A DNA stretch of 43,548 bases. It comes from a virus. Below, in pieces: positions 12,983 to 21,509 of this stretch. The stretch's first letter is position 1; each line of letters starts with the position of its first letter. The DNA lies in the IMG/VR virus record IMGVR_UViG_3300008448_000185, positions 1-43,548 of that record; one strand, written 5' to 3'. Under the pieces are notes generated by a model. That model saw only the letters and a program-made list of their open reading frames with translations, was not told the DNA's origin and searched no databases. Position numbers and translations under genes: made by a program.

Positions 12983-13472
12983 GCTTTTTATTGGAAGAAA
13001 GTATAACGAAAATGACAGGGAGGCATCTCCAAATATATGCAGCGTAATAGCTGTTGGAGAAGGTATTGATGACATTAAAGTTGGAGACAACGTAATCGTT
13101 CATCACAACATGGTAAAGAATGATGCAAGCCATATAGAAAAGAAAGATGGCTATGTCATATTCTCTATACCGTACAATAATCTGGTATACGCAAAGATTG
13201 ATGACGAAGGAAATCTTACTCCTATCAGCGGAACTATAATTGCAGAAAGGATACAGGCTAAGAAGCTCTCTCAGTTTGACTACACAGAGAAGACAGAGCC
13301 AATGAAGTTTAAGGTAGTATCAGTTCCTGATGACTATACTGACGTTAAGCGTAATCAAAATGTTCTTTGCTATAAGATGAGCGACTATGAGATTGTGTAT
13401 CATCATAAAGGTATAGAGCAGAGAGCAATACGCATATTGCAAGATGACATACTTGGAGTATTCAACGATTAG
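12891..13472 (+). CDS. GroES-like beta-barrel protein (193 aa)
   Basis: The central part has the co-chaperonin pattern: NICSVIAVGEGIDDIKVGDNVIVHH, then a mobile-loop-like variable part and strands VIFSIPYNNLVYAKI. Phage GroES homologues (such as T4 gp31) help the host chaperonin fold the capsid protein. It lies about 6 kb before the capsid gene. The extra C-terminal 90 residues are atypical. The start is uncertain: 12891 overlaps the DUF3310 gene by 92 bases, and ATG 12930 (MEQKETHK) would cut this to 53. Confidence 0.5.
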   Translation: MKAKRKSLILKAHMEQKETHKVQMPDGSSIELFIGRKYNENDREASPNICSVIAVGEGIDDIKVGDNVIVHHNMVKNDASHIEKKDGYVIFSIPYNNLVYAKIDDEGNLTPISGTIIAERIQAKKLSQFDYTEKTEPMKFKVVSVPDDYTDVKRNQNVLCYKMSDYEIVYHHKGIEQRAIRILQDDILGVFND

Positions 13473-13488
13473 TTTTACATTTGAGTCG

Positions 13489-13839
13489 ATGCATGACTCA
13501 TATAAAATAGCGTTGATAAATATGACAACAGCTGCGTATGTAACGTATGACGTACACCACATAAGCAGGCTGATAAATGATGATGAGAATAGGCCCGGAA
13601 TATGCATGTTCTTTGACGAGCTTGAACAGATTATAGAAGTACTTGCGAGTAGAGATTATATAGTTGATGATGTTATTTCGGTAGTTCCAGAAAATGCAGA
13701 GTACTACTGCATAATAACTGCTGACGATGGAAGTAATGACTGGATAGACTATATATTTGACGGTATAAGAGAAGGCTATATAAACGTAATGGAGCACGAG
13801 AAAGATATTGTATTGAAACTAACAATGAGCAGAAACTAA
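13489..13839 (+). CDS. Hypothetical protein (116 aa)
   Basis: The frame is open from 13444, but I prefer the ATG at 13489 (MHDSYKIALINMTTAAYVTY), which follows the upstream stop. The protein is acidic alpha/beta with FFDELEQIIEVLAS and DDGSNDWIDYIFDGI. The stop overlaps the next ATG (TAATG). No recognised family. Confidence 0.55.
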   Translation: MHDSYKIALINMTTAAYVTYDVHHISRLINDDENRPGICMFFDELEQIIEVLASRDYIVDDVISVVPENAEYYCIITADDGSNDWIDYIFDGIREGYINVMEHEKDIVLKLTMSRN

Positions 13840-14159
13840 TGACAGAGAAGCAAATTATAAAACAGCTTGAAGAAGAACTTGCCATATACAAAAGTGACGG
13901 CATGTTCGCTTTGTATTTTTCTCTAAATAGAAAGCTTAATGAGTTGTCTAAATCACTTAATGGCTTTACGCTAGACCTTACCAGCGATGATAAAACATTT
14001 GACAGATTCCAGAAGCTGACAACTTCGCTGAAGGATATGGTAGAGTCTGCTAACTGGCTCAGGAATAACTTCTTGAAGATGACAGAGCAGGAGGCTAATG
14101 AAGCTGAGAAGAAAGGCATACCGCTCATTGAGCAGCTCGCTAAACTGGAGAAGCGATGA
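13839..14159 (+). CDS. Helical, probable coiled-coil protein (106 aa)
   Basis: The N-terminus EKQIIKQLEEELAIYKSDG shows heptad spacing, and the rest is helical with many Leu/Lys/Glu. It overlaps both neighbours (TAATG upstream, ATGA downstream). Position before the winged-helix gene and portal hints at a packaging or assembly role, but there is no direct evidence. Confidence 0.6.
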   Translation: MTEKQIIKQLEEELAIYKSDGMFALYFSLNRKLNELSKSLNGFTLDLTSDDKTFDRFQKLTTSLKDMVESANWLRNNFLKMTEQEANEAEKKGIPLIEQLAKLEKR

Positions 14160-14938
14160 AGTCAATAAAGAAGTCAATGAGCTACAAAGGGGTAAACTTT
14201 GAGCTCAGTTTTGACGTTAATAAAATCATAGATGAGGTAAAGGCAAGATATAGAGCAGCCTTCTTTACGCTAAAGGCAATGGTAAGGTCAAGGGAGAGGT
14301 ACATAAGGCGTATCCACTCCGCTATCAGAGACAGAGACCACCAGATGCGAATGTTTACCGTGTCGGCAACAATATACGAAAAGGCGTTTAAGGTTTATAA
14401 GCTACGCCCATTTGAGTATGATGTGCTGAATTATATGTATGATGTTGAGCACACTAATCAAGATAGGATAAACAACTACGTACAATCTACTGGAGTTCAA
14501 GAGATTAAGGGTTGGACTGTAAAAAGAATGGTGAGGCTCGGGTATGCCATGAATAGCGATAGAGATGGGTATTATTACATATCAGACAAAGGAAAGCAGA
14601 TTGTTGAAAGTATACTTGCCGCAATAAGGCAGGACATGAAGTACTACTTTAACAACAGGATGAGGAAAAAGAACATCAGCAACTTTGTTCTTAGGGGCAG
14701 GACTTTTGGAGAAAGGAAGTATAGCGAGGAGGAGATTGATAGAAGGAGAAGGCAGTATATTGTGTTTATGCAGCCATACTGGGATATGGGCAGGAAGAAG
14801 ATACCAGCAGACCCATTTATACGCTACAGCATGCTTAGAAAGTGGATGGAAGACAAGCAATCCAAGGGGGAATATGTAGACCCGATATACGATAAATACA
14901 TAGTTAATATCCAAGCTAAAATGGCTAAAGCCAAATAA
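14156..14938 (+). CDS. Putative winged-helix protein preceding portal (260 aa)
   Basis: Residues about 75-160 resemble a MarR-type winged helix: KLRPFEYDVLNYMYDVEHTN, then TGVQEIKGWTVKRMVRLGYA and the wing DGYYYISDKGKQIVESI. The flanks are long and strongly basic (RSRERYIRRIHSAIRDRDHQ; EEEIDRRRRQYIV). It could be a DNA-binding packaging factor in a small-terminase-like position, or a regulator. No ATPase or nuclease motif of a large terminase is present. Confidence 0.5.
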   Translation: MKSIKKSMSYKGVNFELSFDVNKIIDEVKARYRAAFFTLKAMVRSRERYIRRIHSAIRDRDHQMRMFTVSATIYEKAFKVYKLRPFEYDVLNYMYDVEHTNQDRINNYVQSTGVQEIKGWTVKRMVRLGYAMNSDRDGYYYISDKGKQIVESILAAIRQDMKYYFNNRMRKKNISNFVLRGRTFGERKYSEEEIDRRRRQYIVFMQPYWDMGRKKIPADPFIRYSMLRKWMEDKQSKGEYVDPIYDKYIVNIQAKMAKAK

Positions 14939-14953
14939 TTAGCCAATAAAATT

Positions 14954-14974
14954 CTATATTTGTTGTAAATATAG
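14954..14974 (+). promoter_or_regulatory. -7 box inside a hairpin before the portal gene
   Basis: TATATTTG (14955-14962) matches the Bacteroidota -7 box, but no TTTG lies at the right distance upstream. The same bases form a perfect inverted repeat CTATATTT-N5-AAATATAG. Either a weak or factor-dependent promoter or an RNA hairpin before the portal start. Confidence 0.45.
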
Positions 14975-14978
14975 AAAA

Positions 14979-17375
14979 ATGCAGTTCTCAAGTTTAGGTG
15001 AACTTCTTCAGATGCACCTCGATAAGCCCTCTCAAAAGAGAAAGAAAGAGTACGGGTTGAAGGTAGCTCAAGGAATATTCAATAGCGCTGATAGAAATTC
15101 AGACGGATACTACGGTAAAAGGTATAGGCAATGGCGTGCTAACAGAGAGTTTAGCTACGGCACAAACACTATGCAGGAGTTTATGGACTTGATGCGTATA
15201 GAAGGGAACAACTCTTTTATAAACATTGACTGGACTCCTATTAAGATAGCGCCAAAGTTTGTAGAGATACTTCTTGGCGGATTTATGAATAGAGTTGAAG
15301 TGCCTATTGTAAGAGCGGTTGATGACGTGAGCATATCTAAGAAGGATATGGAGAAGCAGGAAGCTAAATTCAGAATGGACAACAAAGATAAGATTGCTCT
15401 TATCGAACAGGAGATGGGCGAGAAGCTTGAGTCTCAGAAGTTTATTCCAGAAGATGAAGACGACTTGGCATTATACTTTGACTTAGAGTATAGACTGCCA
15501 GAAGAGATAATGTTTGAGCAAAGGATTAGAAAAGTTCTTGGCGATAACGACTATAATATTTTAAAGAGAACGGTTCTTAGAGATATTATAGATACCAACT
15601 TTGCATGCACTAAGTTGTACTATGATGCAACTGGTAATATAAGAATAAAGAGGTGTAAGCCAGAAAATATGCTTTACAATGTCTTTGAAACAGACAATGG
15701 CAAAGACATATCGTATATCGGAGAGGTTTATCCGATGAAGATTTCAGCTATCAGAAGAAAGTTTAATGTAGACGAAGAGACTTTGTTCAAGCTGGCGCAG
15801 AAGGCGTCAAGAGAGCTGAAGCGTTCAGAAAACCTTTACTGGAAAGATTCATACAAGTACACAGAGACTAGACCGTATGACGACTATTCTGTTCTTGTAT
15901 TTGACTTTGAGGTAAAGACTATTGACGTGGAGTATTCTGTTAAGACAGAGAACAAGTTTGGCAATCTTCTTGTAGTTCCAAAGCAAGGAAAGCCAGTAGC
16001 TCCAGAAGGACAGGCTATAGCTGGAGAAGTTCTTGAGACAAAGAGATACAATATTTACAATGGTATCTGGGTTAATGATACAGACATAATGCTGAAGTGG
16101 GAGATTGCTCCTAACCAGATTAGGCCTTATCAGAATGGAGTTGATGTATTCTTCTCGTATTCTGTTATATGCCCTAATGCTACAGGCGGACTTATTCCTT
16201 CTATTATCGAGAAGGCTATGGGCCCTATCAGGCAGATGATTCTTATCAGACTCAAGATGCAGCAGCTATTGTCTACCATGAGGCCAGATGGCTACATGAT
16301 TGATATAGCAGGTCTTAGAGATGTAGACTTAGGTCTTGGTAATAGCGTAGAGCCGCTGAAGCTAATGCGTATTTGGGACCAAACTGGTAGAGTATATTGG
16401 GATTCCACAGGAGATGACGGGCAGCAAAAGGCTGCGCCTATTCAGCCAATGAACTCAAACAATAATATTGGCCAGCTTAATGCGCTGATAGGTCAGTATA
16501 ACTTTGAACTTGATAGACTTCGTGAGGAGATGGGTATTTCTGAATACAGGGATGGCTCAAGTCTTCCTGTAAAGACTGGACTTGGTGTTATGCAACAGCA
16601 GGTTCAAGCCTCAAACAATGCTACAGAATATATCTATAGTGCAGCAATGCAGCTTATCGAAGATACTTCTAGGAAGGTTTCTATGATGGTATGGGATTCT
16701 GTAGTGCTTAAGGCAGTCAAATTCAAGGAGTTTGAAGGCTACGAGATGAGTCTTCTGGACATGACTTTTGACGTTACCGTCAGTATGATTAACGACCAGA
16801 ATAGCAGGGCAGAGCTTAATCAGATGCTTAATTCAGCTATACAGGCTGGTATTATTACATACGAGCAGGCATTTAAGGTTAAGAATATTGACGATACAAA
16901 GCTTGCTGAACTATACCTTGCCAGAGCTATGAAGAAGGCGAAGAAGGAAGCGGAGGAGACGGCACAGAAGAACGCAGAGATGAACGCACAGATACAGCAG
17001 CAGTCAGCTCAGTCTAAGGCGGAGATGGATGCACAGCTTGAGCAGATGGCAGCAGAGAGTAAGATAGCCGTCAATAGCAATAAGGGAGAGTACGACAAGC
17101 AGATAGAACTTATTAAGTTTGCGTCTACGATATATGCTAACTCGCTAAATAGCGGAAAAGATATTCCAGAACAAATAAAGGCGTTTGCTGACACAATATT
17201 GTCAAATGCAATTCAGCCTCAAATGGAACAGATGGCGGCAAAAGAACAGGCGCAGATGGAAGAGCAGATGATGATGGAGCAACAGGCTATAGCAGAGCAA
17301 GGAGCTGCTATGGATGGAGAGGTCGCTCAAGAGGTTCCTGCTGAAGAGCAGATACAGGAGCCGCCAATTCAATAA
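14979..17375 (+). CDS. Portal protein (798 aa)
   Basis: The portal dodecamer sits at the capsid vertex, threads DNA and anchors the tail. The length fits P22-like and crAss-like portals (roughly 700-850 aa). Recognisable portal features are a long central region with repeated Trp/Asp motifs, DQTGRVYWDSTGDDGQQKAA, and the helix-loop EEMGISEYRDGSS followed by SNNATEYIYSAAMQLI. The last 150 residues are a Gln/Glu/Ala/Met-rich helical barrel or coiled-coil tail. Following genes (scaffold, capsid, connectors) are in the canonical order. The capsid order makes this call firm even though I cannot align it. Confidence 0.8.
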   Translation: MQFSSLGELLQMHLDKPSQKRKKEYGLKVAQGIFNSADRNSDGYYGKRYRQWRANREFSYGTNTMQEFMDLMRIEGNNSFINIDWTPIKIAPKFVEILLGGFMNRVEVPIVRAVDDVSISKKDMEKQEAKFRMDNKDKIALIEQEMGEKLESQKFIPEDEDDLALYFDLEYRLPEEIMFEQRIRKVLGDNDYNILKRTVLRDIIDTNFACTKLYYDATGNIRIKRCKPENMLYNVFETDNGKDISYIGEVYPMKISAIRRKFNVDEETLFKLAQKASRELKRSENLYWKDSYKYTETRPYDDYSVLVFDFEVKTIDVEYSVKTENKFGNLLVVPKQGKPVAPEGQAIAGEVLETKRYNIYNGIWVNDTDIMLKWEIAPNQIRPYQNGVDVFFSYSVICPNATGGLIPSIIEKAMGPIRQMILIRLKMQQLLSTMRPDGYMIDIAGLRDVDLGLGNSVEPLKLMRIWDQTGRVYWDSTGDDGQQKAAPIQPMNSNNNIGQLNALIGQYNFELDRLREEMGISEYRDGSSLPVKTGLGVMQQQVQASNNATEYIYSAAMQLIEDTSRKVSMMVWDSVVLKAVKFKEFEGYEMSLLDMTFDVTVSMINDQNSRAELNQMLNSAIQAGIITYEQAFKVKNIDDTKLAELYLARAMKKAKKEAEETAQKNAEMNAQIQQQSAQSKAEMDAQLEQMAAESKIAVNSNKGEYDKQIELIKFASTIYANSLNSGKDIPEQIKAFADTILSNAIQPQMEQMAAKEQAQMEEQMMMEQQAIAEQGAAMDGEVAQEVPAEEQIQEPPIQ

Positions 17376-17406
17376 TGGCTTCTTTGTTTAGTTTCATGGT
17401 TATGGT

Positions 17407-17433
17407 GGCGGTGTTTTTACACCGCCTTTTTTT
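17407..17433 (+). terminator. Intrinsic terminator after portal
   Basis: A perfect 8-bp stem GGCGGTGT-TTTT-ACACCGCC followed directly by seven T residues, 32 bases after the portal stop. It is a textbook rho-independent terminator. Confidence 0.9.
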
Positions 17434-17453
17434 GTAAGCCATAAAGCTATTTT

Positions 17454-17482
17454 TTTGTAAATCAAAATATTACATATATTTG
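17454..17482 (+). promoter_or_regulatory. Bacteroidota-type late promoter (scaffold/capsid)
   Basis: TTTG (17454-17457), 17 bases, TATATTTG (17475-17482): full match to the Bacteroidota consensus. It lies directly after the portal terminator and 42 bases before the ATG at 17524, so scaffold and capsid form a separate transcript. Confidence 0.8.
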
Positions 17483-17523
17483 CTAATAGTTTCAGGACAA
17501 GTAAATCCTAAAAACAAACATTT

Positions 17524-18774
17524 ATGGAAATAAAAGACATCGTGCAAGAGTATGCACAAGAAATTAAGCCAGTAGAAACAAAGCAAGAAGAAGCGCCACA
17601 ACCAGAGCAAACGACAGAGGAAAGTTCTTTAAATGAGGAAGTTGTATCATCAGCTCCACCAGACGTTTCTAACGAAAGCGCTTATGATGCGCTGCTGACA
17701 GGCAAAAGCAATATCAAGCAAGGGCCAGAAAGCACAGAACAAGCATCAGAAGAAGTTTCACATGAAACAGTTGCAGACGCAACTAATATGGAAAATCTTG
17801 AAGCTTCTACCGAAATTGGTAGCGAAGACGCAAGTGGGATGAATGATGTGATTGAGGAGGATGATTTCATAAAGGCTAAGACAGACGGCCAGTTTGAATC
17901 TTGGGAGGAAATAGTTGAGGCTTTAAATGAGCCTGCTGTTCCTAAGTTTGAAAACGAAATGTCTGAAGCGATATATAATCTGCTTTTAGAGGGAAAGATT
18001 GATGAGGTGGTTGATGTTCTGGGAACTAAGAAGTTCGCAGAAGATATTAAAGGCGGAAGTAACGAAGAAGTTCTTAAAGCTTATATAAAAGTAAACAACC
18101 CAGAGTTTGACGATGATGACGTTCAAGCGGAGTACGATGAAAAGTACAGCATTGACGAATATGCATTTGATGAGTCGAAGTTAAAAAGAGAACAAAAAAA
18201 GCTGTCCCAGCGCATTAAAAATGATGTTGACAGTGCGAAAGAGTTCTTTGATGGTTTAGCTCAGGAGATAAAACTACCTGAGTTGTCTAGGCAACAAGAA
18301 GTGGTTGAGCAACAAGACGACAGTGAGTTGGAAGAATTGATTCAAGAACAAAGGTCAAACTTCCTTTCCAGTCTTAATGGTGTTGAATCACGTATTAGTT
18401 CTCTACCCTTTTCATGGAAGGATGAGAAATCAAGCGTGGCGATTAACGGAAAATTTGATATTCCTGCGCAGGAGTTATCGAAGTATCGCCAAGCCGCAGA
18501 AGACCTTGAATCATATCAAGTCGGCAGGTACTACAAAGACGGTAAGTATGACGCTGAAAGATTGGTAAAAGAGCTTTACGTTGCAGACAACTTAGATAAG
18601 ATTATTACTTCAGCGGTTTCGCAAGCGGTTAATCAAACTCGCTTAGAGATACTGAAGCAGAGCAAAAACATTCAAACAGAACAAAATCCATCTGGAACAT
18701 TTAGGCCTAATGCGGCAGATGAAGAAAATGCTATGTATGAGCAACTCTTCATGGGGCATTTAAGAAGACAATAA
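17524..18774 (+). CDS. Putative scaffolding / capsid assembly protein (416 aa)
   Basis: The gene lies between portal and capsid, the usual place for a scaffold. The first 120 residues are very acidic and low-complexity (EEAPQPEQTTEESSLNEEVV), and the rest is largely helical with coiled-coil stretches (QQEVVEQQDDSELEELIQEQ), ending in a conserved-looking RPNAADEENAMYEQLFMGHL. Acidic, helical, elongated composition is typical of scaffolds but no catalytic protease motif is seen. The call rests on position and composition. Confidence 0.65.
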   Translation: MEIKDIVQEYAQEIKPVETKQEEAPQPEQTTEESSLNEEVVSSAPPDVSNESAYDALLTGKSNIKQGPESTEQASEEVSHETVADATNMENLEASTEIGSEDASGMNDVIEEDDFIKAKTDGQFESWEEIVEALNEPAVPKFENEMSEAIYNLLLEGKIDEVVDVLGTKKFAEDIKGGSNEEVLKAYIKVNNPEFDDDDVQAEYDEKYSIDEYAFDESKLKREQKKLSQRIKNDVDSAKEFFDGLAQEIKLPELSRQQEVVEQQDDSELEELIQEQRSNFLSSLNGVESRISSLPFSWKDEKSSVAINGKFDIPAQELSKYRQAAEDLESYQVGRYYKDGKYDAERLVKELYVADNLDKIITSAVSQAVNQTRLEILKQSKNIQTEQNPSGTFRPNAADEENAMYEQLFMGHLRRQ

Positions 18775-18799
18775 TTATTAATTTTAAAAACAAATAACA

Positions 18800-20218
18800 A
18801 TGCCTAATAGCTATCCTGCTTATTCACAAGGCGCCATCTCTAGCTCTTCAGCGAACAGAGCGCTTCTGAATGACCTCAACATTTTCGACCGTTCTTTTGA
18901 AAAGAACTTGGTTAGAAAGTACGGTGCTGAAAACTATGCAATCGTACAAATGGCTCTCGGTAACTCAGTTACAGAAGCTAAGTCTGACAACCGTTTATTC
19001 TACCACTATGAGAAGCGTGGTCTTCACCAAGCTGTAAAGGTACGTGCTGCTGTTGTAGCTCCTGCTGCTGGCGCAACCATCTCTGTAACTATCGGTGATT
19101 CTGCTGCTGCAAATGCTGCTGCTGACCCATACTACTACAGTGCTGCTACTCCTCTTCGTGTTGGTGAAGTTGTTCGTATTATGACTTCTGGTATCGAAGG
19201 TCAAGTTATCGCTAAGACATCTGGCTCTGGCGTTTACCCAGAGGTTTGGGAAATCAAGCCTCTTGTTGCTGCTCAAGCTTTGACTTCAGCTGGCTCTGCA
19301 AACTTGCTTGCTGCTGACTTCTTATTGCTTCGTGGTGCAGTTAACATCGGAGAAGGTTCTACAGCTCTTAACGGTATGTCTCCAATCTTGGATAAGATTA
19401 CAAACACTACCACTGAGCACAGAGACGACTTCACTATCACTGATAGAGCTGACCTCGAGAAGAACGAAGTAGATTTCGGAAACGGAAACTTCTACTACTA
19501 CTACCTCGCTCAAGACGATATGAACCGCCGTTACATGAACAACGCTTTCTTCAAAATCATGGAAGGTGTTGCTGTTGATAACATTGCTGGTACTGTAGGT
19601 ACAACTGGTGTTATTCCTCGTGTTGCTGCTGGTGGTTCTACTATCCAATACACTGCTGGTTCTTTCGGTGGTGGTTCTGGAACTGATATGTCTAACATGC
19701 AATCAATCACTCGTGCTTTGAACTTCTACGGTGGTTCTGGCGAGTATCATTTCTTGCAAGACATCTATCAGCGCCAAGAGGTTAACAACCTTCTGTTCGG
19801 TAAGTATGCTAACGGTGCTATCAGCTACGGTTCTGTAGGTGGAAGCCAAGAGGCTGCTGCTTCTTACGGATTTAGCTCTTTCATGATTGATGGCTATACT
19901 TTCCACTTCTTCTTGAACAACATGTTCAGCCCAGAAGCGGTATACCACATCAGTGCAGGTGCTTTGACTCCAGAAAAGCGCAACTATGGTGTACTTATTC
20001 CTCAGAAAATCAACAGCGATGCTAAGACTGGCAAACAGTTCCCTAGCTTCCAGATTGTATTCCAAGAGGTTAATGGTCAGAGGATTTTGACTACCGAAAC
20101 TGGTATGCTTGCTCCTTCTAACAAGACCACTACTGCTAACAAAACAATCAGTATGATTAGCTACCCCGGCGTAAGAGTCTTCGGTGCTAACCAGTACGCA
20201 ATTGTTGAAGGCGTGTAG
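18800..20218 (+). CDS. Major capsid protein (472 aa)
   Basis: HK97-fold capsid proteins form the shell. Evidence is position after the scaffold, length, and the composition: Gly/Ala-rich, with paired aromatic motifs (NGNFYYYYLAQDDMNRRYMN) and a C-terminal SYPGVRVFGANQYAIVEGV that resembles other capsid proteins of Bacteroidota podoviruses. An extra beta-rich, Ala-rich section at about residues 80-155 (TPLRVGEVVRIMTSGIEGQV) may be an insertion domain. Codon use differs from neighbours: Arg is mostly CGT/CGC and Ala/Val often GCT/GTT, suggesting very high expression. Confidence 0.8.
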   Translation: MPNSYPAYSQGAISSSSANRALLNDLNIFDRSFEKNLVRKYGAENYAIVQMALGNSVTEAKSDNRLFYHYEKRGLHQAVKVRAAVVAPAAGATISVTIGDSAAANAAADPYYYSAATPLRVGEVVRIMTSGIEGQVIAKTSGSGVYPEVWEIKPLVAAQALTSAGSANLLAADFLLLRGAVNIGEGSTALNGMSPILDKITNTTTEHRDDFTITDRADLEKNEVDFGNGNFYYYYLAQDDMNRRYMNNAFFKIMEGVAVDNIAGTVGTTGVIPRVAAGGSTIQYTAGSFGGGSGTDMSNMQSITRALNFYGGSGEYHFLQDIYQRQEVNNLLFGKYANGAISYGSVGGSQEAAASYGFSSFMIDGYTFHFFLNNMFSPEAVYHISAGALTPEKRNYGVLIPQKINSDAKTGKQFPSFQIVFQEVNGQRILTTETGMLAPSNKTTTANKTISMISYPGVRVFGANQYAIVEGV

Positions 20219-20220
20219 TT

Positions 20221-20239
20221 CTAATTGATTATCAATTAG
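20221..20239. repeat. Perfect inverted repeat after capsid gene
   Basis: CTAATTGA-TTA-TCAATTAG, an 8-bp arm palindrome three bases after the capsid stop. It has no T-run and is not a terminator. The first 14 bases also occur at 7712-7725. Confidence 0.5.
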
Positions 20240-20253
20240 TTACATAAAAATAG

Positions 20254-20285
20254 AAATCCCTACCATTAATTTGGTGGGGATTTTT
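20254..20285 (+). terminator. Intrinsic terminator after capsid gene
   Basis: AAATCCC-T-ACCA pairs with TGGT-G-GGGATTT across a 6-base loop, with one mismatched position, followed by TTTTT. It lies 36 bases after the capsid stop. Confidence 0.8.
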
Positions 20286-20352
20286 ATTAATATAGCTTTC
20301 GTAACATTTTTATATATAAATTTGTTACAATTAATTGTGTTTAATGTGTATA

Positions 20353-20384
20353 GATGGGGGCTTAGGCCCCTATTTATTTTTTTT
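20353..20384 (+). terminator. Second intrinsic terminator before auxiliary head gene
   Basis: The stem ATGGGGGC pairs with GCCCCTAT (one G-T pair) over a TTAG-type loop, followed by TTATTTTTTTT. It is about 70 bases beyond the first terminator, so capsid transcripts are stopped twice. Confidence 0.7.
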
Positions 20385-20412
20385 GGCATGTTATTTGAAG
20401 TAACTACATTTG
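20382..20412 (+). promoter_or_regulatory. Bacteroidota-type promoter for the auxiliary head gene
   Basis: TTTG (20382-20385), 19 bases, TACATTTG (20405-20412). The -33 box is the end of the T-run of the terminator just upstream, a compact terminator-promoter fusion. The ATG follows at 20444. Confidence 0.75.
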
Positions 20413-20443
20413 TAATAAGTTATTAACTAAAAAAAATAAAACT

Positions 20444-21382
20444 ATGGCAAAAGTATCAGCAGAGTTGGCAAGTACACCAACTCAAGCAGCGCCACAACCT
20501 TCTTTAAGTTTTAAGAAGCCGCCAGCGCCAACAGCAACAAAGAAACCAAAGAGGCAACCAGACCAGTACGTGTTTAGGCTCGTTCACGAACACGTAAGGT
20601 CTCATGAAGGTGCTAGCGTATTCCCTCCAAGATTTACTGTCACCAACCAAGACAACATTCTTTACAACTACGGAACTGCTGAAGAGCCTGATTTCAGACC
20701 AAGGCAGATTAGGTATCTTGACGGATATCCGACAATATTTGTTGATGAGCAGGAAGAGAAGGGTAATATTACAGACTCTGTGACTGGTAATCCTAAAAAC
20801 TCAATTACTTTTGAAAATGGAAATTTAGTAGTTCCTGCTTGGAATAAACAATTATATCAATTCTTGTTGCTTTCTAACCAGTGTGAGCAGAATACAAACA
20901 AGCTCAAAATGGTTAAGAACGTATACCGACTTCTTGACTTTGCAAACTCTGACGAGGATACTGTAGAACTTGGTAAGAAGAAAGACAGGGCTTATGACGT
21001 TGCAAGAAATGCCGCTGTAGAAGAAATGATACCACACGCTAAGTACTTGGGCATCAGCTTCATACACCCTGCAACAGGAGAAGAAAGGGATTATGATGCA
21101 ATAAGGGAAGACTACAAGAGCAAGGCTCTGGAAAACCCAGAAAAGTTCTTGTTGTATGCTAATAACCCAAGGATTAAGACGCTGTATCTCGTTTCAAGGG
21201 GTCTTGAAAGCAATATTATTACTACAGGATTTGTAAAAGGACAGGCACACTGGACTGCTACAAAGCAACTTATAGCCAACATTGATGTCAGCAAAAAGCC
21301 ATTAGACGCAATAACGGACTACGGCATGACAGATGAAGGAGAATCATTCTTGAGAACACTAAAGGCTCAAGTAGACTTTTAA
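20444..21382 (+). CDS. Putative auxiliary head / structural protein (312 aa)
   Basis: The N-terminal 40 residues are Pro/Ala/Lys-rich and probably flexible (TPTQAAPQPSLSFKKPPAPT). The remainder is alpha/beta, with FPPRFTVTNQDNILYNYG, RQIRYLDGYPTIFVDEQ and later VRNAAVEEM-like helices. I recall similar sequences directly after the capsid gene in podovirus-like Bacteroidota phages, where they are called structural. It has its own promoter and terminator, suggesting a stoichiometry different from the capsid. The precise role is unknown. Confidence 0.55.
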   Translation: MAKVSAELASTPTQAAPQPSLSFKKPPAPTATKKPKRQPDQYVFRLVHEHVRSHEGASVFPPRFTVTNQDNILYNYGTAEEPDFRPRQIRYLDGYPTIFVDEQEEKGNITDSVTGNPKNSITFENGNLVVPAWNKQLYQFLLLSNQCEQNTNKLKMVKNVYRLLDFANSDEDTVELGKKKDRAYDVARNAAVEEMIPHAKYLGISFIHPATGEERDYDAIREDYKSKALENPEKFLLYANNPRIKTLYLVSRGLESNIITTGFVKGQAHWTATKQLIANIDVSKKPLDAITDYGMTDEGESFLRTLKAQVDF

Positions 21383-21438
21383 TTCCGTGTTTGTAGACAT
21401 TTGAAAATGTTCAATTCGTGTGTTTTTTAAAGTTTGGT

Positions 21439-21471
21439 ATCCCTGATGTTTCTACATCGGGGATTTTTTTT
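21439..21471 (+). terminator. Intrinsic terminator after auxiliary head gene
   Basis: ATCCC-T-GATGT-TTCT-ACATC-G-GGGAT, a 10-bp stem with one mismatch, followed by TTTTTTTT. It lies 57 bases after the stop. Confidence 0.85.
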
Positions 21472-21476
21472 ATTCG

Positions 21477-21484
21477 TATATTTG
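21477..21484 (+). promoter_or_regulatory. -7 box before connector genes
   Basis: TATATTTG lies 6 bases past the terminator T-run and 26 bases before the ATG at 21510. No TTTG -33 box is at the right distance (the terminator stem is there), so it is a partial match. Confidence 0.5.
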
Positions 21485-21509
21485 TTAAAATTAACATAAA
21501 CAGCTTTTG

